Assembly (NCBI GenBank): GCA_021736785.1
Contig: JAIPFF010000017.1
Location: 25,115-89,114, forward strand
DNA length: 64,000 bases
Reading direction: 5' to 3'
Source of the DNA: Thiohalocapsa sp.
GTDB taxonomy: Bacteria; Pseudomonadota; Gammaproteobacteria; Chromatiales; Chromatiaceae
The notes beneath the pieces were generated by a model. It was not told the DNA's origin, searched no databases, and saw nothing but the letters and a program-made list of their open reading frames with translations. Below are positions 28,838 through 37,801 of the stretch, piece by piece; the stretch's first letter is position 1; each line of letters starts with the position of its first letter. The translations under genes and the position numbers were made by a program.

Positions 28838-29770
28838 ATGATGAAGCGTTACCGCGCAGCGGTTATCCCCAGCATTACTTTCGTCGCCGGGCTTTTGGTA
28901 GGCGCGGTGGCGTTTTCCAGTCCCCGCGTGCCGGATGCGTCGGGAGAAGCGCCGGATAGCCAACCGCAGATGCCGGCGTCGACGCCGAGTGCTGCTACCG
29001 ACGCGGGCGACTCAGCGGCAAAAAGCGCCGCCAGCGTCACGTCGATCTCCGATGATGCCGACGCCTTGCCGTCGGATGCCGCCCCGCGGGAGGCCGAAGC
29101 CGGGAGCGAGCTGCGCCGGCGGATCGAAGAACTGGCCTCCGGCTGGGGTCGCATGGAGGCCGAGCTCGCAACGCTGCGCCAGCGCGTCGCGGTGCTGGAG
29201 CGGCGCGATTCGACGACCGTATCCGGGACGCAGCCGGAACAGGCGCCGGCCGGCGCAACGACCCCCGAGTCCCGGCGCGAGGCCTTGGTGCGAGCCGGCG
29301 TTGCCGGCGACCTGGCCGACGACCTGCTTTGGCGTACCTCGCAATTGTCGCTGCAGCGGTTGGAGCTGCGCGACGAGGCAATGCGCGACGGCTGGTTCGG
29401 GACCGAGCGCTATCGCCAGGAGCTGCGCCGAATCAACCAGGAGCAGGTCTCTTGGCGCGACAGCCTCGGCGCCGACGCTTACGACCGCTACCTGTTCGAA
29501 AGCGGGAGCAACAATCGCGTACAGGTCGACGCCGTGATTCCGGGCTCTGCCGGCGACGACAGCGGGATTTTGCCGGGCGACATCATCGAGCGTTACGCCG
29601 ATGCCCGCGTCCTCGACTACGACGACTTGCGCAGCGCCACCAGCGATGGACAACGCGGCGAGCTGGTGCCGGTAGCGGTGCGCCGCGGCGGCGAGCTGCT
29701 GGAGCTATGGCTGCCGCGCGGACCTATCGGCGTGCAGCTTGAATCCACCCGAGCCGAGCCTGCTCCCTGA
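28838..29770 (+). CDS. Membrane-anchored PDZ-domain protein
   Basis: A 310-residue protein. Residues 7-26 (AAVIPSITFVAGLLVGAVAF) form a single membrane anchor or uncleaved signal. A long Ser/Ala/Asp-rich linker follows (to about 80), then a coiled-coil (RRRIEELASGWGRMEAELATLRQRVAVLER). A charged helical region leads to a C-terminal PDZ-like domain (VDAVIPGSAGDDSGILPGDIIERY and LVPVAVRRGGELLELWLPRG). No protease domain is present, so it is likely a periplasmic adaptor. ATG at 28838 with AGGAG six bases upstream; a second ATG follows at once. Confidence 0.85.
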   Translation: MMKRYRAAVIPSITFVAGLLVGAVAFSSPRVPDASGEAPDSQPQMPASTPSAATDAGDSAAKSAASVTSISDDADALPSDAAPREAEAGSELRRRIEELASGWGRMEAELATLRQRVAVLERRDSTTVSGTQPEQAPAGATTPESRREALVRAGVAGDLADDLLWRTSQLSLQRLELRDEAMRDGWFGTERYRQELRRINQEQVSWRDSLGADAYDRYLFESGSNNRVQVDAVIPGSAGDDSGILPGDIIERYADARVLDYDDLRSATSDGQRGELVPVAVRRGGELLELWLPRGPIGVQLESTRAEPAP

Positions 29771-29900
29771 ACCCCGGTAACGCAGCGTTTGCGCCGACGT
29801 CCGATGTTTTCCGGGTTGCATACTGGGTTATTCGCCTGCACAGTAAGGGGACGTGGCCAAAGGCGCATTCCTGCGCCGGCGCAGACAAGTGGTTGTTACG

Positions 29901-30323
29901 ATGTCTGAACTTACGCAAGAAGAACGTCTATTGATGACCAGACGTGTCATGAGCCTGCTGGAGAGCTGGAATCTGGGCGCGCAGGACATGATCGAGCTGC
30001 TGCAGCTCCCGTCGAGCGTCAAGGCGCGCAATATCGCCCGCTTCCGCGAGGAAGAGCCGCTGCCGGCGGACGTGAATGTGGATCGCCGCGTCTCCTATCT
30101 GCTGCGCATCGAAGAGGCGCTGCATACCTATTTCCCGCGCAACCCCGAAATGCGCGGCATGTGGGTCAAGCGGGGCAATAAGCAGTTCGGCAAGCGCTCG
30201 CCCATCGCCGTCATGGTGCAGGACGGCGAGACCGGTCTGATCTCGGTGCTGTCTCACCTCGACTGCACCTTCGCCTGGGATCTGACGGGCTCCAAGAGCG
30301 AATACAGCGCCGCGACGAGCTGA
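29901..30323 (+). CDS. DUF2384 (MbcA/ParS/Xre antitoxin-like) protein
   Basis: A 140-residue protein. The C-terminal half (HTYFPRNPEMRGMWVKRGNKQFGKRSPIAVMVQDGETGLISVLSHLDC) matches the DUF2384/MbcA toxin-binding domain. The N-terminal half (TRRVMSLLESWNLGAQDMIELLQLP) resembles the helical Xre-like DNA-binding part of Xre/ParS antitoxins. Such antitoxins normally sit beside a RES-domain NAD-degrading toxin; none is seen on either side, so it is an orphan or a regulator. The only ATG compatible with the family is 29901. Confidence 0.78.
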   Translation: MSELTQEERLLMTRRVMSLLESWNLGAQDMIELLQLPSSVKARNIARFREEEPLPADVNVDRRVSYLLRIEEALHTYFPRNPEMRGMWVKRGNKQFGKRSPIAVMVQDGETGLISVLSHLDCTFAWDLTGSKSEYSAATS

Positions 30324-30433
30324 GGCGCCGGCGCTCGCGGCCGGCTGCACGAAGGCGCATGCCGTGCCGCAAAACGGCGGATCGTCGAGGCTATTTCGTC
30401 CGAAGCGTCGGGCGCGCGCCGACAAGCCGTTAC

Positions 30434-32323
30434 TTATGATGGCCTAGGGCGCGGATTGAGTGCAGGCAGGCGGCCTCTGCGCATCCGCGTGGCTGCCATG
30501 CTGCGCAGTGTGCCGGTGCCCGGTCTCAGTGCTCGCCTGAAGTTCTTTTTCCAGCGCTTGAAGTCGATGTCGCGCCCGTTGTAAAGGGCGTTGTCGAGCT
30601 CCTGCATCAGCGTCCGGATGCGCTCGCCGTCGGCGCCGGGGCGAAGCTGAAGCAGTCGGTCTGCGATCTTCGGCAACGGCTCGCGCTCGGGCGTGCGCAG
30701 TTGGCGGCACGCCTGCGTCTGAAAGGCCGTCGCCCAAGTGGCCGGATCGGGCGCCGTTTCGGCGGCGACCGCACAGCGGTAGACTCGGGTGCTCTTGGGT
30801 GTCAGCCGTTCGTAGAGGGCGAGCCCCCGGCTCAGCAGGGGACGCGGATCCAGTCGGCTGCCCGCCATCGCGAGCGAGCCTGCGATGGCGGAAGCGGCTT
30901 CGCGCAAACGGGTGCGAACCCGCGGCCCCGGCGCCGCACCCGCCTTCCCGCGCTTGTCCGAGCCCGGACGGCTTCGCCACCAAACCCCGCCCCAATAGCC
31001 CGCCAGCACCAGGGCCAGGCCCGCCAGCGGCATCCAGACCCAGCGCCAGTCGCCGCTGTCGGTGCGCTCGACCGAGCGCCCGAAGCCAAACGGTCCGGAT
31101 TCCCCGGCAACGGAGAAGGTACGAATCGGCTCGCTCGAGGTCTCGCGGGAGGCCGTTTGCACGTTCCACCAGTTCACACGAAGCTCCGGCAGATGCAGGC
31201 GTCCGCCGGAATGGGGTACCAGCGTGTAGTAGTCCGTGCGCTTTCCGAGCAGCCGACGGCCGCCGTCGACTAGCGTCGTGTCCACCAACGTCTGCTCCCG
31301 ATAGACGCGGAAATCCTCCGAGCTCAGCATCCGCTCCAGTGACGGCAGCTGCTCGCCGAGCGCGCCGTGGGCCTGCATCAGCAGCGTCAGCGTCACCGGA
31401 CGCCCTTCTTCGATTACGCCGCCCTCGTCCAAAGATAAATTCAGCGTCAACGACTCCAGCGGCAGCCACGGCAGCACGCCCGCCGTCGCCGGGCGGACGC
31501 GCAGCCGCAGCGGCTGCGCGGCCTTGGCCGTGAACGGGGCGCCGCCGGCGAGCGTGCCCTCGACCGCCATCGGTCCGACCTCGATCTCACCGTGCCGCAG
31601 CGGCGTGACCGCAAGTACGAACTCGTTGACGATCTCGCGCCCGGACTCGCCGCTGCGGCTGCTGGTGTCGGGCCCCGAGACCTGCTCCACCAATACCTCG
31701 TCGAAGCCGGCGACTTCGGGCGACGCCGTGGCGAGGTTGCCGCTGCTGACCACCCGCAGCCGCACCAGTACGTTCTCCTGCACATAGGGCGTGTCGTCGC
31801 TCAGCTCGACCTCGAGCCGTGGCTGCATGCTCCCGGACCGACCCGCGTAGCCGGGATAACCGCCGCCCGGATATCGCGGAGCGCCATATTGGCCCGGCGG
31901 ATATTGACCCTGAGGGAACTGCTGCGGCGAGAACTGGCGCGGGGCGTAGGGCGTCGCGGCCGGCTGCCCGCCCGGGTAGCCGGCCTGCGGGTATTGCATC
32001 GAGCCCGGCGGGCCGGCGGGCGGGACTTGGGCTGCCGGCGCGCCCTGCATTGGCTGGCGCGGCGCCGGCGGCTGGCCGCGGGCATTGTTGGGCTCGACCG
32101 GGCGGAACTGCCATGGGTTGTAGCTCTGGCGGTTGTAATTCTGCGCGAGGCGTCGGTCGGCGGGGCGCTGCGCATCGCCGACCGACTGGGGGGCAGATTT
32201 TGAAATGCCGTGGGGCGCCGACCAGCCAAGCGCCTGGCCGCCGGCGATGGAGCCGAGCAGCAGCAAAGCTGCCGCCCGTAAGGCGTGCCGGGTGCCTTTG
32301 CTGCGGCTTGCGGGATTCACCAT
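30434..32323 (-). CDS. batD: BatD-family protein with Pro/Gln/Tyr-rich N-terminal linker
   Basis: The last gene of the MoxR/Bat operon, 629 residues. A basic N-region plus ALRAAALLLLGSIAGGQALG forms a signal peptide. Residues about 60-165 are a low-complexity Pro/Gln/Gly/Tyr segment (GYPGGQPAATPYAPRQFSP and more). A BatD region of tandem Ig-like beta-domains follows (RLEVELSDDTPYVQENVLVRLRV, LRVNWWNVQTASRE), then a membrane helix (WMPLAGLALVLAGYWGGVWW) and a cytosolic tail with a helical domain. Bat proteins are linked to envelope stress tolerance, but the mechanism is unknown. Its ATG lies inside the last codons of the TPR gene. Confidence 0.88.
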   Translation of the reverse strand: MVNPASRSKGTRHALRAAALLLLGSIAGGQALGWSAPHGISKSAPQSVGDAQRPADRRLAQNYNRQSYNPWQFRPVEPNNARGQPPAPRQPMQGAPAAQVPPAGPPGSMQYPQAGYPGGQPAATPYAPRQFSPQQFPQGQYPPGQYGAPRYPGGGYPGYAGRSGSMQPRLEVELSDDTPYVQENVLVRLRVVSSGNLATASPEVAGFDEVLVEQVSGPDTSSRSGESGREIVNEFVLAVTPLRHGEIEVGPMAVEGTLAGGAPFTAKAAQPLRLRVRPATAGVLPWLPLESLTLNLSLDEGGVIEEGRPVTLTLLMQAHGALGEQLPSLERMLSSEDFRVYREQTLVDTTLVDGGRRLLGKRTDYYTLVPHSGGRLHLPELRVNWWNVQTASRETSSEPIRTFSVAGESGPFGFGRSVERTDSGDWRWVWMPLAGLALVLAGYWGGVWWRSRPGSDKRGKAGAAPGPRVRTRLREAASAIAGSLAMAGSRLDPRPLLSRGLALYERLTPKSTRVYRCAVAAETAPDPATWATAFQTQACRQLRTPEREPLPKIADRLLQLRPGADGERIRTLMQELDNALYNGRDIDFKRWKKNFRRALRPGTGTLRSMAATRMRRGRLPALNPRPRPS

Positions 32324-34104
32324 GGCCTGCTCTCGCGCAACGCTCCGCCGGTCTCGCGCATGATGCGCAGTTCTTCGAGACGGAATTGGTTTTGCATCAA
32401 CATCGACGGATCGCCCTCCACCTGATCCAGACGCTGCTCGATGATCGCCATGCCGGGGCCGACTACACGCTCGCCGCCGAAGGCCATCGCATCGCTGGCG
32501 GGATCGTCGCGGTCCAGGTTCTCCCAGGGCAGGTTGCCCTGCTGATCGAAGCGATCGACGGCCTCGGAGGGGCCACCCGCGCTGTCGAGATCGGAGGCCC
32601 GGTCGGGCTTCCGAGCGCCCCGCGGGCGCTCGCGGTCTTCACGCTCGCCACCGCCGGCCTCGTCTTCGCGGGCCTCGCGCTCCTCGCCGACGCCGGCCTG
32701 GTCCGGCTCTGTCGGCGGCTCGCTGCCGCGCTCGCCCTTCGGCTCTTCTTCGGACTCGAGGGTACCCGTGCGCTCCCCCGGCTCTTCGCCGCCGGCGCCG
32801 CGCTCGTCGCGGCGGCCATCGTCTGCGTCGGCCTCGCCGTCGCGGTCTTCGTCCGGCTCGTCGCTCCCGCTTCGGTCTTCGGTTTGCTGCTCTGCGTCGC
32901 GCTCGCCCCGCGTCTCGTCGCGCTCGGTTTGTTCTTCGTCCTCGCGGGTGCCTTTGTCGGGGGTCTCTTCCGGTCGTTCGCCGCTGTCGCCCGCGGTCTC
33001 TTGCGCTGCGTCGCGCTTGCCGGACTCGTTGTCGTCCCGCTCGCTGTCCGCGTCGCCTGGATCCTGCTCCCTGTCCTCCGACGATGTGCCGGCGGCGTCT
33101 TCGCTGTCGCGCTGCTCGTCGCCCGTTTCGCCCGTTTCGCCCGTTTCGCCCGTTTCGCCGGACGCTTCGCTGTCCGTGTCGGTGCCTTTCCCGTCTTCGG
33201 ACTCCTGCCCTTCGTTGCCCTGACCGTCCTCCGTCTCCTGCTGCTCCGATCCCTGCTGTTGCTCGGACTGCTGTTGCTCGGACTGCTGTTGCTGCTCGGA
33301 CTGCTGCTGCTGTTCGGACTGCTGTTGTTGCTCGGACTGCTGTTGTTGCTCGGACTGCTGTTGCTGCTCGGACTGCTGCTGCTGTTCGGACTGCTGTTGC
33401 TGCTCGGACTGCTGCTGCTGTTCGGACTGCTGTTGCTGCTCCGATTGCTGCTGCTGCTCCCGCTGCTCCTGCTGTTCCTGCTGTTCCTGCTGTTCCTGCT
33501 GCTCCCGCTGCTCCTGCTGTTCCTGCTGTTCCTGCTGTTCCTGCTGTTCCTGCTGTTCCTGCTGTTCCCGCTGCTCCTGCTGCTGTTCAACGTCGCGGCG
33601 CTCGCGCGGCTGCTGCAGGCGGTCCTCGTCTTCCGAGGGTTCTTCCCGGGCCTGGTCTGATTCCGTCTCGGCCCGCGTTTCCTCCTGCTCGGTCTGCTCG
33701 CGCTGCTCGAAGGCCTCCTGCTCTTGGCGGGCCAGCATCCCGCGCGCGAGGGCAAGATTGTGGTGGGCGTCGTCGTGATCGGGTCGGCGCTCCAGCACCT
33801 CCTCGTAGGCAGTCACGGCGCCGGCGAAGTCGGCCTGCATGAAGCGGGCGTTGCCGAGGTTATAACGCGCGTCTTCATGCGACGAGGCGAGGAACGCTCG
33901 TTCGGCTTCGGCGAAACGCCCGGCCCGGTACAGGGCGGCGCCGCGCCTGAACGGATCCGAGAGTGTATCGGCTGCGGCTTCGTACTCTCCCTGCTCGTAG
34001 AGCGCGACGCCATCCTGCTCGGCGGAGCGAAACCAGCCCGCTTGCGCCGCCGCGGCCGAGACAAGACCGAGCAGTGCCGTGAGCACGACGAGTCGAGCGC
34101 TCAT
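32317..34104 (-). CDS. batC: TPR protein of the Bat operon (BatC/BatE-like) with a giant Gln-rich repeat tract
   Basis: A 595-residue protein. The signal peptide MSARLVVLTALLGLVSAAAAQA fixes the start. Two to three TPR units follow (GVALYEQGEYEAAADTL, GAALYRAGRFAEAERAFL, NLGNARFMQADFAGAVTAYEEVLERRPDHDDAHHNLALA), up to about residue 125. Then comes a roughly 120-residue tract of EQQQQS hexapeptides and QQEQ/EQREQ units, followed by about 200 acidic Glu/Asp/Gly/Thr residues. A short conserved C-terminus (FDQQGNLPWENLDRDDPASDAMAFGG, MIIEQRLDQVEGDPSMLMQNQFRLEELRIMRETGG compressed here) ends the protein. The repeat length must vary by slippage. ATGA overlap with batB. Confidence 0.88.
   Translation of the reverse strand: MSARLVVLTALLGLVSAAAAQAGWFRSAEQDGVALYEQGEYEAAADTLSDPFRRGAALYRAGRFAEAERAFLASSHEDARYNLGNARFMQADFAGAVTAYEEVLERRPDHDDAHHNLALARGMLARQEQEAFEQREQTEQEETRAETESDQAREEPSEDEDRLQQPRERRDVEQQQEQREQQEQQEQQEQQEQQEQQEQREQQEQQEQQEQQEQREQQQQSEQQQQSEQQQQSEQQQQSEQQQQSEQQQQSEQQQQSEQQQQSEQQQQSEQQQQSEQQQSEQQQGSEQQETEDGQGNEGQESEDGKGTDTDSEASGETGETGETGETGDEQRDSEDAAGTSSEDREQDPGDADSERDDNESGKRDAAQETAGDSGERPEETPDKGTREDEEQTERDETRGERDAEQQTEDRSGSDEPDEDRDGEADADDGRRDERGAGGEEPGERTGTLESEEEPKGERGSEPPTEPDQAGVGEEREAREDEAGGGEREDRERPRGARKPDRASDLDSAGGPSEAVDRFDQQGNLPWENLDRDDPASDAMAFGGERVVGPGMAIIEQRLDQVEGDPSMLMQNQFRLEELRIMRETGGALRESRPW
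33228..33590. repeat. Long Gln-codon repeat tract (18-base and shorter units)
   Basis: Plus-strand reading shows CTGCTGTTGCTGCTCGGA-type 18-base units repeated about eleven to twelve times, then CTGCTGTTC-type nine-base units. On the coding minus strand these give (EQQQQS)n followed by QQEQ/EQREQ. CAG and CAA codons alternate, and small length differences between units suggest repeated slippage and recombination. Confidence 0.85.
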
Positions 34105-35135
34105 CCGCGCGTCCTCGCTGCACGCCCTCTGCCGAGCCAACTGCGAAACTGCGGCAACAGCAGTACGAGCAGCACGAGCACCGGAATGTAGAAGCGCTCG
34201 TTCCAGACGCGGGTGCGCTCGCGTCCGGCTTCCAGCGGCATTTTGCTCACGGCGGTCGCGGCGAGCAGGGCGCGCGTATCGTCGTCGCGGTAGTCGGCAA
34301 GACGGTAGATGCCTTGGCCGGCTTCGGCGAGGGCCTGCAGCTCGGCACTGTTCAGTGCGGTGCGCACCGGCTCGCCATCGGGCCCGATCAGTGCGCCGCC
34401 GCGCTGGCCCGGAACGTCGGCGCCGCTTTCCGTTCCCACCGCCAGCACATGCAGCCGAATGCCTTGATCGGCCAGGGCTTGGATGCGCGCCAGCAGATCC
34501 GGCTCGTCGAAATCGCCGTCGGAGATCAGCAGCAGCGCGCGGGAGCTCTCCTGCGGCAGCGCATCGAGCAGCACCATGGCCCGGTCCAACGCCTGATGCA
34601 GCCGGCTGCCCTGCAGCCGCGAGAGGTCGGTGGACAGCGCCGGCAGCGCCAGCATGATGGTGCGGGTGTCTTCGGTCACCGGCGAGACCACATGCGGTAC
34701 CGACGCGAAGGCGATCAGTCCGAGTCGTAATCCGCGGTTTTGAAGGATGAGATCCTGAATCTCCTGGCGCGCGCGGGCGAGCCGGGTCGGGGCCACGTCC
34801 GATGCGTCCATGGATCGTGAGATATCGAGCAGGATCAGCAGATTATCGCCCGGATGGAAGAGGCGCACGTCCTCGTAGTCCCAGCGCGGGCCGGCCATTG
34901 CCGTGAGCAGCAGCAGCCAGAGCCCGGACCAAGCGAAGAAGCGGCTCCAGCGCTCCGATGTCTTCAACTCGCGGGTGCCGCTCAGATGCGGCATCAAGTG
35001 GGCGTCCGCATAGCGATGAATCGGGCCCTTCGCCGCCCGTGCGGCGCTGCGCCAGAGCCACCAGGCGACCGGCGGCAGTGCAAGCAGCCCCGAGAACCAG
35101 AGCGGCTGAGCGAAATGAAGGCCGGCCTCAGGCAC
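34101..35135 (-). CDS. batB: BatB-type VWA-domain membrane protein
   Basis: A 344-residue protein. The start is a GTG at 35135 preceded by GGAGG and overlapping the end of batA. The layout is two N-terminal membrane helices (PLWFSGLLALPPVAWWLW and FFAWSGLWLLLLTAMAGP), a von Willebrand A domain with intact MIDAS (LLDISRSMDASD; DISRS) and LLISDGDFDE, and a C-terminal membrane helix (FYIPVLVLLVLLLPQF). The VWA domain faces the periplasm in related aerotolerance proteins and should bind a divalent metal and a protein partner. Confidence 0.92.
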   Translation of the reverse strand: MPEAGLHFAQPLWFSGLLALPPVAWWLWRSAARAAKGPIHRYADAHLMPHLSGTRELKTSERWSRFFAWSGLWLLLLTAMAGPRWDYEDVRLFHPGDNLLILLDISRSMDASDVAPTRLARARQEIQDLILQNRGLRLGLIAFASVPHVVSPVTEDTRTIMLALPALSTDLSRLQGSRLHQALDRAMVLLDALPQESSRALLLISDGDFDEPDLLARIQALADQGIRLHVLAVGTESGADVPGQRGGALIGPDGEPVRTALNSAELQALAEAGQGIYRLADYRDDDTRALLAATAVSKMPLEAGRERTRVWNERFYIPVLVLLVLLLPQFRSWLGRGRAARTRG

Positions 35136-36174
35136 TTGCTTCCCTCCGCACGAAGCGGCGCCGGCCTTCCGGGAACACACCGAGACCGAGCAGTGCCAGC
35201 AGCGCAAGGCCCAGTGGCCAGCGGTACAGCGGCTCGGGCAGATAGGCGGTACGCGTTTCGGTCTCGGTCTTCTCCAACTCGCCGACGCGCCGGGAGATCT
35301 CTTCCAGCGCACTGGTGTCGGTGGCGCGGAAATAGGCGCCGCCGGTGATGTCGGCGATACGCTGCAATGTGTCTTCGTCCATGGTCAGGTCGTCCCAGTA
35401 CTCGATCTTGCCCTCGTGCAGGATCGGAATGCGCTCGCGCTTGCTGCCGACGCCGATCACGTAGATCCGGATATCGGCCATCCGCGCCAGCGCCGCGGCC
35501 TCCAGCGGTTGAAAATTGCCGGCGGTGTTGTCGCCGTCGGCGATCAGGATCATGACCCGCGAGCCTTCCGGGCGGTCGCGGAGCTTCTTGACGCCGAGGG
35601 CGATGGCATCGCCGAGCGCGGTGCTGCCGCCGGCGATGCTGGGCACCACGCCCTCGAGCAATTGATGCACGGCGAAGCGGTCCAGGGTCAGCGGCGCGAG
35701 CACGTAGGCGCCGGTACCGAACAGCACCAGCCCGATACGGTCGCCGGCGCGCTCGTCGATGAAGCGGCCCATGACGCCCTTGACCACCTGCATGCGGCTC
35801 ACCTGCGAGCCGTCCTGGGTGAAATCGAGGGCATCCATGGAGTGGGAAGCGTCCACCGCCAGCATGATGTCGTAACCCGGCGTGCTGACCTCCGTGTGCG
35901 GCACCAGGCATTGCGGGCGCATCAGCGCGAGCACCAGCGCGGCCCACAGCAGGTAGAGGAGCGCTTTGTGCAGCCACCCCGCGAGTTGTCGGCGCGGGCG
36001 CCGGACCTGGTAGGCATCCTTCAGTGCCTCGATGCGCGGGTGGCGCAGGGTCACGCGTTGGCCGCCGGACTGCTCTTCGGCGGCCGGACGGCGGTCGGGC
36101 CATAGCCAGGGCAAAAGGAACGGCAGCGGCAGCAGCAACGCGAGCCAGGGCCAGTGAAATTCGAAGGCCGTCAT
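35128..36174 (-). CDS. batA: BatA-type VWA-domain membrane protein
   Basis: A 348-residue paralogue of the downstream BatB. It starts MTAFEFHWPWLALLLPLPFLLPWLW (first membrane helix), overlapping the DUF4381 stop (ATGA). A second helix is near residue 75 (ALLYLLWAALVLALM). The VWA MIDAS motif is intact (AVDASHSMDALDF), with a Thr-containing loop (GGSTALGDAIALGVKKL) and MILIADGDNTAG. The C-terminal helix PLGLALLALLGLGVFP is followed by a basic tail. The frame is open further upstream but only overlaps DUF4381. Confidence 0.93.
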   Translation of the reverse strand: MTAFEFHWPWLALLLPLPFLLPWLWPDRRPAAEEQSGGQRVTLRHPRIEALKDAYQVRRPRRQLAGWLHKALLYLLWAALVLALMRPQCLVPHTEVSTPGYDIMLAVDASHSMDALDFTQDGSQVSRMQVVKGVMGRFIDERAGDRIGLVLFGTGAYVLAPLTLDRFAVHQLLEGVVPSIAGGSTALGDAIALGVKKLRDRPEGSRVMILIADGDNTAGNFQPLEAAALARMADIRIYVIGVGSKRERIPILHEGKIEYWDDLTMDEDTLQRIADITGGAYFRATDTSALEEISRRVGELEKTETETRTAYLPEPLYRWPLGLALLALLGLGVFPEGRRRFVRREASA

Positions 36175-36800
36175 GCGGAAGGCTCCGTGGTGCCGCCGCG
36201 CTCGGGTCGCCCGGTCTCGGCGACGCCAGCGCCGGCGCCGGTGCGCCGGCGTGCGGGCAGCAGCCGGCGCAGGCGCGATTCCGGGCGGTCGGTGCGCGGC
36301 GCACGTACCGTGATCCATGGCTCCACGGCGTCGAGCAAGCGGCGCAGCTTGTCTTCGTCCGCGCCGCCGGGCGCTGCGGGTGCGTACGGGGCATCGAGCA
36401 GCAGGCGCCCCTCGTTGCGCCAGTCGAAGCCCCGCGGATCGTGGCGTGTCAGCCAGTCCAGCCAGTCGTTACCGTGCAGCCCGGCGCAGGCCGCGCGGCC
36501 TTGGCGGGCCATCGCGATCCGCCGCAGCAATTCGGACAACGCCGAAACCCGCTCTTTGAGCGGCGCTCCGGCGCTCTCGCGGCGCAGCCGTCGCAGTGCA
36601 CGAGCGGCATCCCAACGCCAGTCGCCGAGGGTGACGAAGGGGATCGGTAGATGCAGCCGCCAATTGGGGCGGAAACGCCAGATCAGCAGCGACAGCAGCG
36701 CGGCCGCGCCGAGCAACAGCCACCAGCCCGGTGCCAACGGCCACCAAGGCGTTCCCAGCGCATCATGGATATCGCGTAGCTGCGATGCTTCAGGAAACAT
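36171..36800 (-). CDS. DUF4381 membrane protein of the Bat operon
   Basis: A 209-residue protein with one membrane helix (WWPLAPGWWLLLGAAALLSLLIW, about residues 19-41), preceded by a short periplasmic N-terminus (LRDIHDALGTPWWPLAPGWW, the DUF4381 hallmark). A cytosolic helical domain with GLHGNDWLDWLTRHDPRGF and a basic, disordered C-terminus follow. It is found between DUF58 and batA in many gammaproteobacterial Bat operons; its function is unknown. Overlaps batA by four bases. Confidence 0.85.
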   Translation of the reverse strand: MFPEASQLRDIHDALGTPWWPLAPGWWLLLGAAALLSLLIWRFRPNWRLHLPIPFVTLGDWRWDAARALRRLRRESAGAPLKERVSALSELLRRIAMARQGRAACAGLHGNDWLDWLTRHDPRGFDWRNEGRLLLDAPYAPAAPGGADEDKLRRLLDAVEPWITVRAPRTDRPESRLRRLLPARRRTGAGAGVAETGRPERGGTTEPSA

Positions 36801-36870
36801 GGCCGGACCGGCGGCCGCAATCTGCCGCTTCGCTGCGTGTCTTGTCGAGCTTGCTCGGTGTCATTGGTGA

Positions 36871-37788
36871 TCAGACCGCTCGTGATCGAGCCCGTTGCTC
36901 GAGACCGTGGATCAGACTTAAATGGATCTCGCGGTCGGTGCGCACCGGCATCAGGATCAGCCCCAAGCGGTGCGCGATGGCCGTCAGCGTTTCGCGCCGG
37001 CGTTCCCAGGCGGCGCGATAGGCCTGCCGGGCAGCATCGTCGTCGGTGTCGATCTCGATCAGCGCGCCGTCGGTGGCGGTGAAGGTCACCGCGCCCATTG
37101 CCGGGATGTCCCAGTCCGCCGGGTCGTCCACCGGCAGCAGCACCACGGAGTTGCGCTGCGTGAGGTTCCCGAGCACGCGCTCGAGATCGCGCACCTCGCG
37201 GTTCAAATCGGCGATGACGAACACCAGCGAGCCGGTCGGCAGTCCGCGGGTTGCACGCTGCAGGGCGCCCGCCAAACAGTCGATGGAGGCTTCCTGCTCC
37301 GCACCCGAGAGCGTCAGCGTGCGCAGCAATTGCCAAAGCGCGCGCCGGCCCCGGGCCGGTCGGAAGTGCTGCAGGCCGGCCGCGGGGTCGCCGAATGCCA
37401 TCCCGCCGACGCGGTCGTTGAGGCGGCTCGCGGCCCATCCGATCAGCGCCGCGGCGCGTGCGGCCTGCACCGATTTGAAGGTGCCGCGGGTGCCGAAGGC
37501 CATGTGCGGGCCGCGGTCGATGCAGAGCACGACGCTGCGCTCACGCTCTTCGCGGAACACCTTCAGGTGCGGTTCGTTGATGCGGGCGGTGACTTTCCAG
37601 TCCATGTAGCGGATGTCGTCGCCTTCGCGGTACTCGCGCACCTCCTCGAAGTTGACGCCCGCGCCCCGGAACACCGACGCATAGAGTCCGGCGAAGGTGG
37701 AATTGACCAGATGATGCGAGGGTACGCCCAGGGTATGGGCCTGATGGCGCAGTTCCAGCAGATCGTCGAGACGCGGGTAGAGACTCAT
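36871..37788 (-). CDS. DUF58-domain protein
   Basis: A 305-residue protein with the DUF58 signature GVNFEEVREYREGDDIRYMDWKVTARINEPHLKVFREERER (Y-R-x-G-D-x2-R-x-I-D/N-W-x-x-T-A-R), followed by a VWA-like fold (VVLCIDRGPHMAFG, LVFVIADLNRE). The MIDAS here reads DRGPH, not DxSxS, so metal binding is doubtful. No membrane segment is seen. It sits 13 bases after moxR and is its conserved partner; DUF58 proteins are thought to be MoxR clients or adaptors. Confidence 0.92.
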   Translation of the reverse strand: MSLYPRLDDLLELRHQAHTLGVPSHHLVNSTFAGLYASVFRGAGVNFEEVREYREGDDIRYMDWKVTARINEPHLKVFREERERSVVLCIDRGPHMAFGTRGTFKSVQAARAAALIGWAASRLNDRVGGMAFGDPAAGLQHFRPARGRRALWQLLRTLTLSGAEQEASIDCLAGALQRATRGLPTGSLVFVIADLNREVRDLERVLGNLTQRNSVVLLPVDDPADWDIPAMGAVTFTATDGALIEIDTDDDAARQAYRAAWERRRETLTAIAHRLGLILMPVRTDREIHLSLIHGLEQRARSRAV

Positions 37789-37801
37789 GGCGAGCCCCCG
37801 C

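Noticed and set aside
33228..33590. A CRISPR array or tandem satellite in the repetitive tract
   Set aside because: The units are in-frame codon repeats without spacers and encode a continuous Gln/Glu/Ser protein segment.
31819..33660. A plus-strand frame with a very long poly-Leu stretch opposite the Bat TPR gene
   Set aside because: The Leu run is the antisense of the Gln-codon repeat; it is not a membrane protein.
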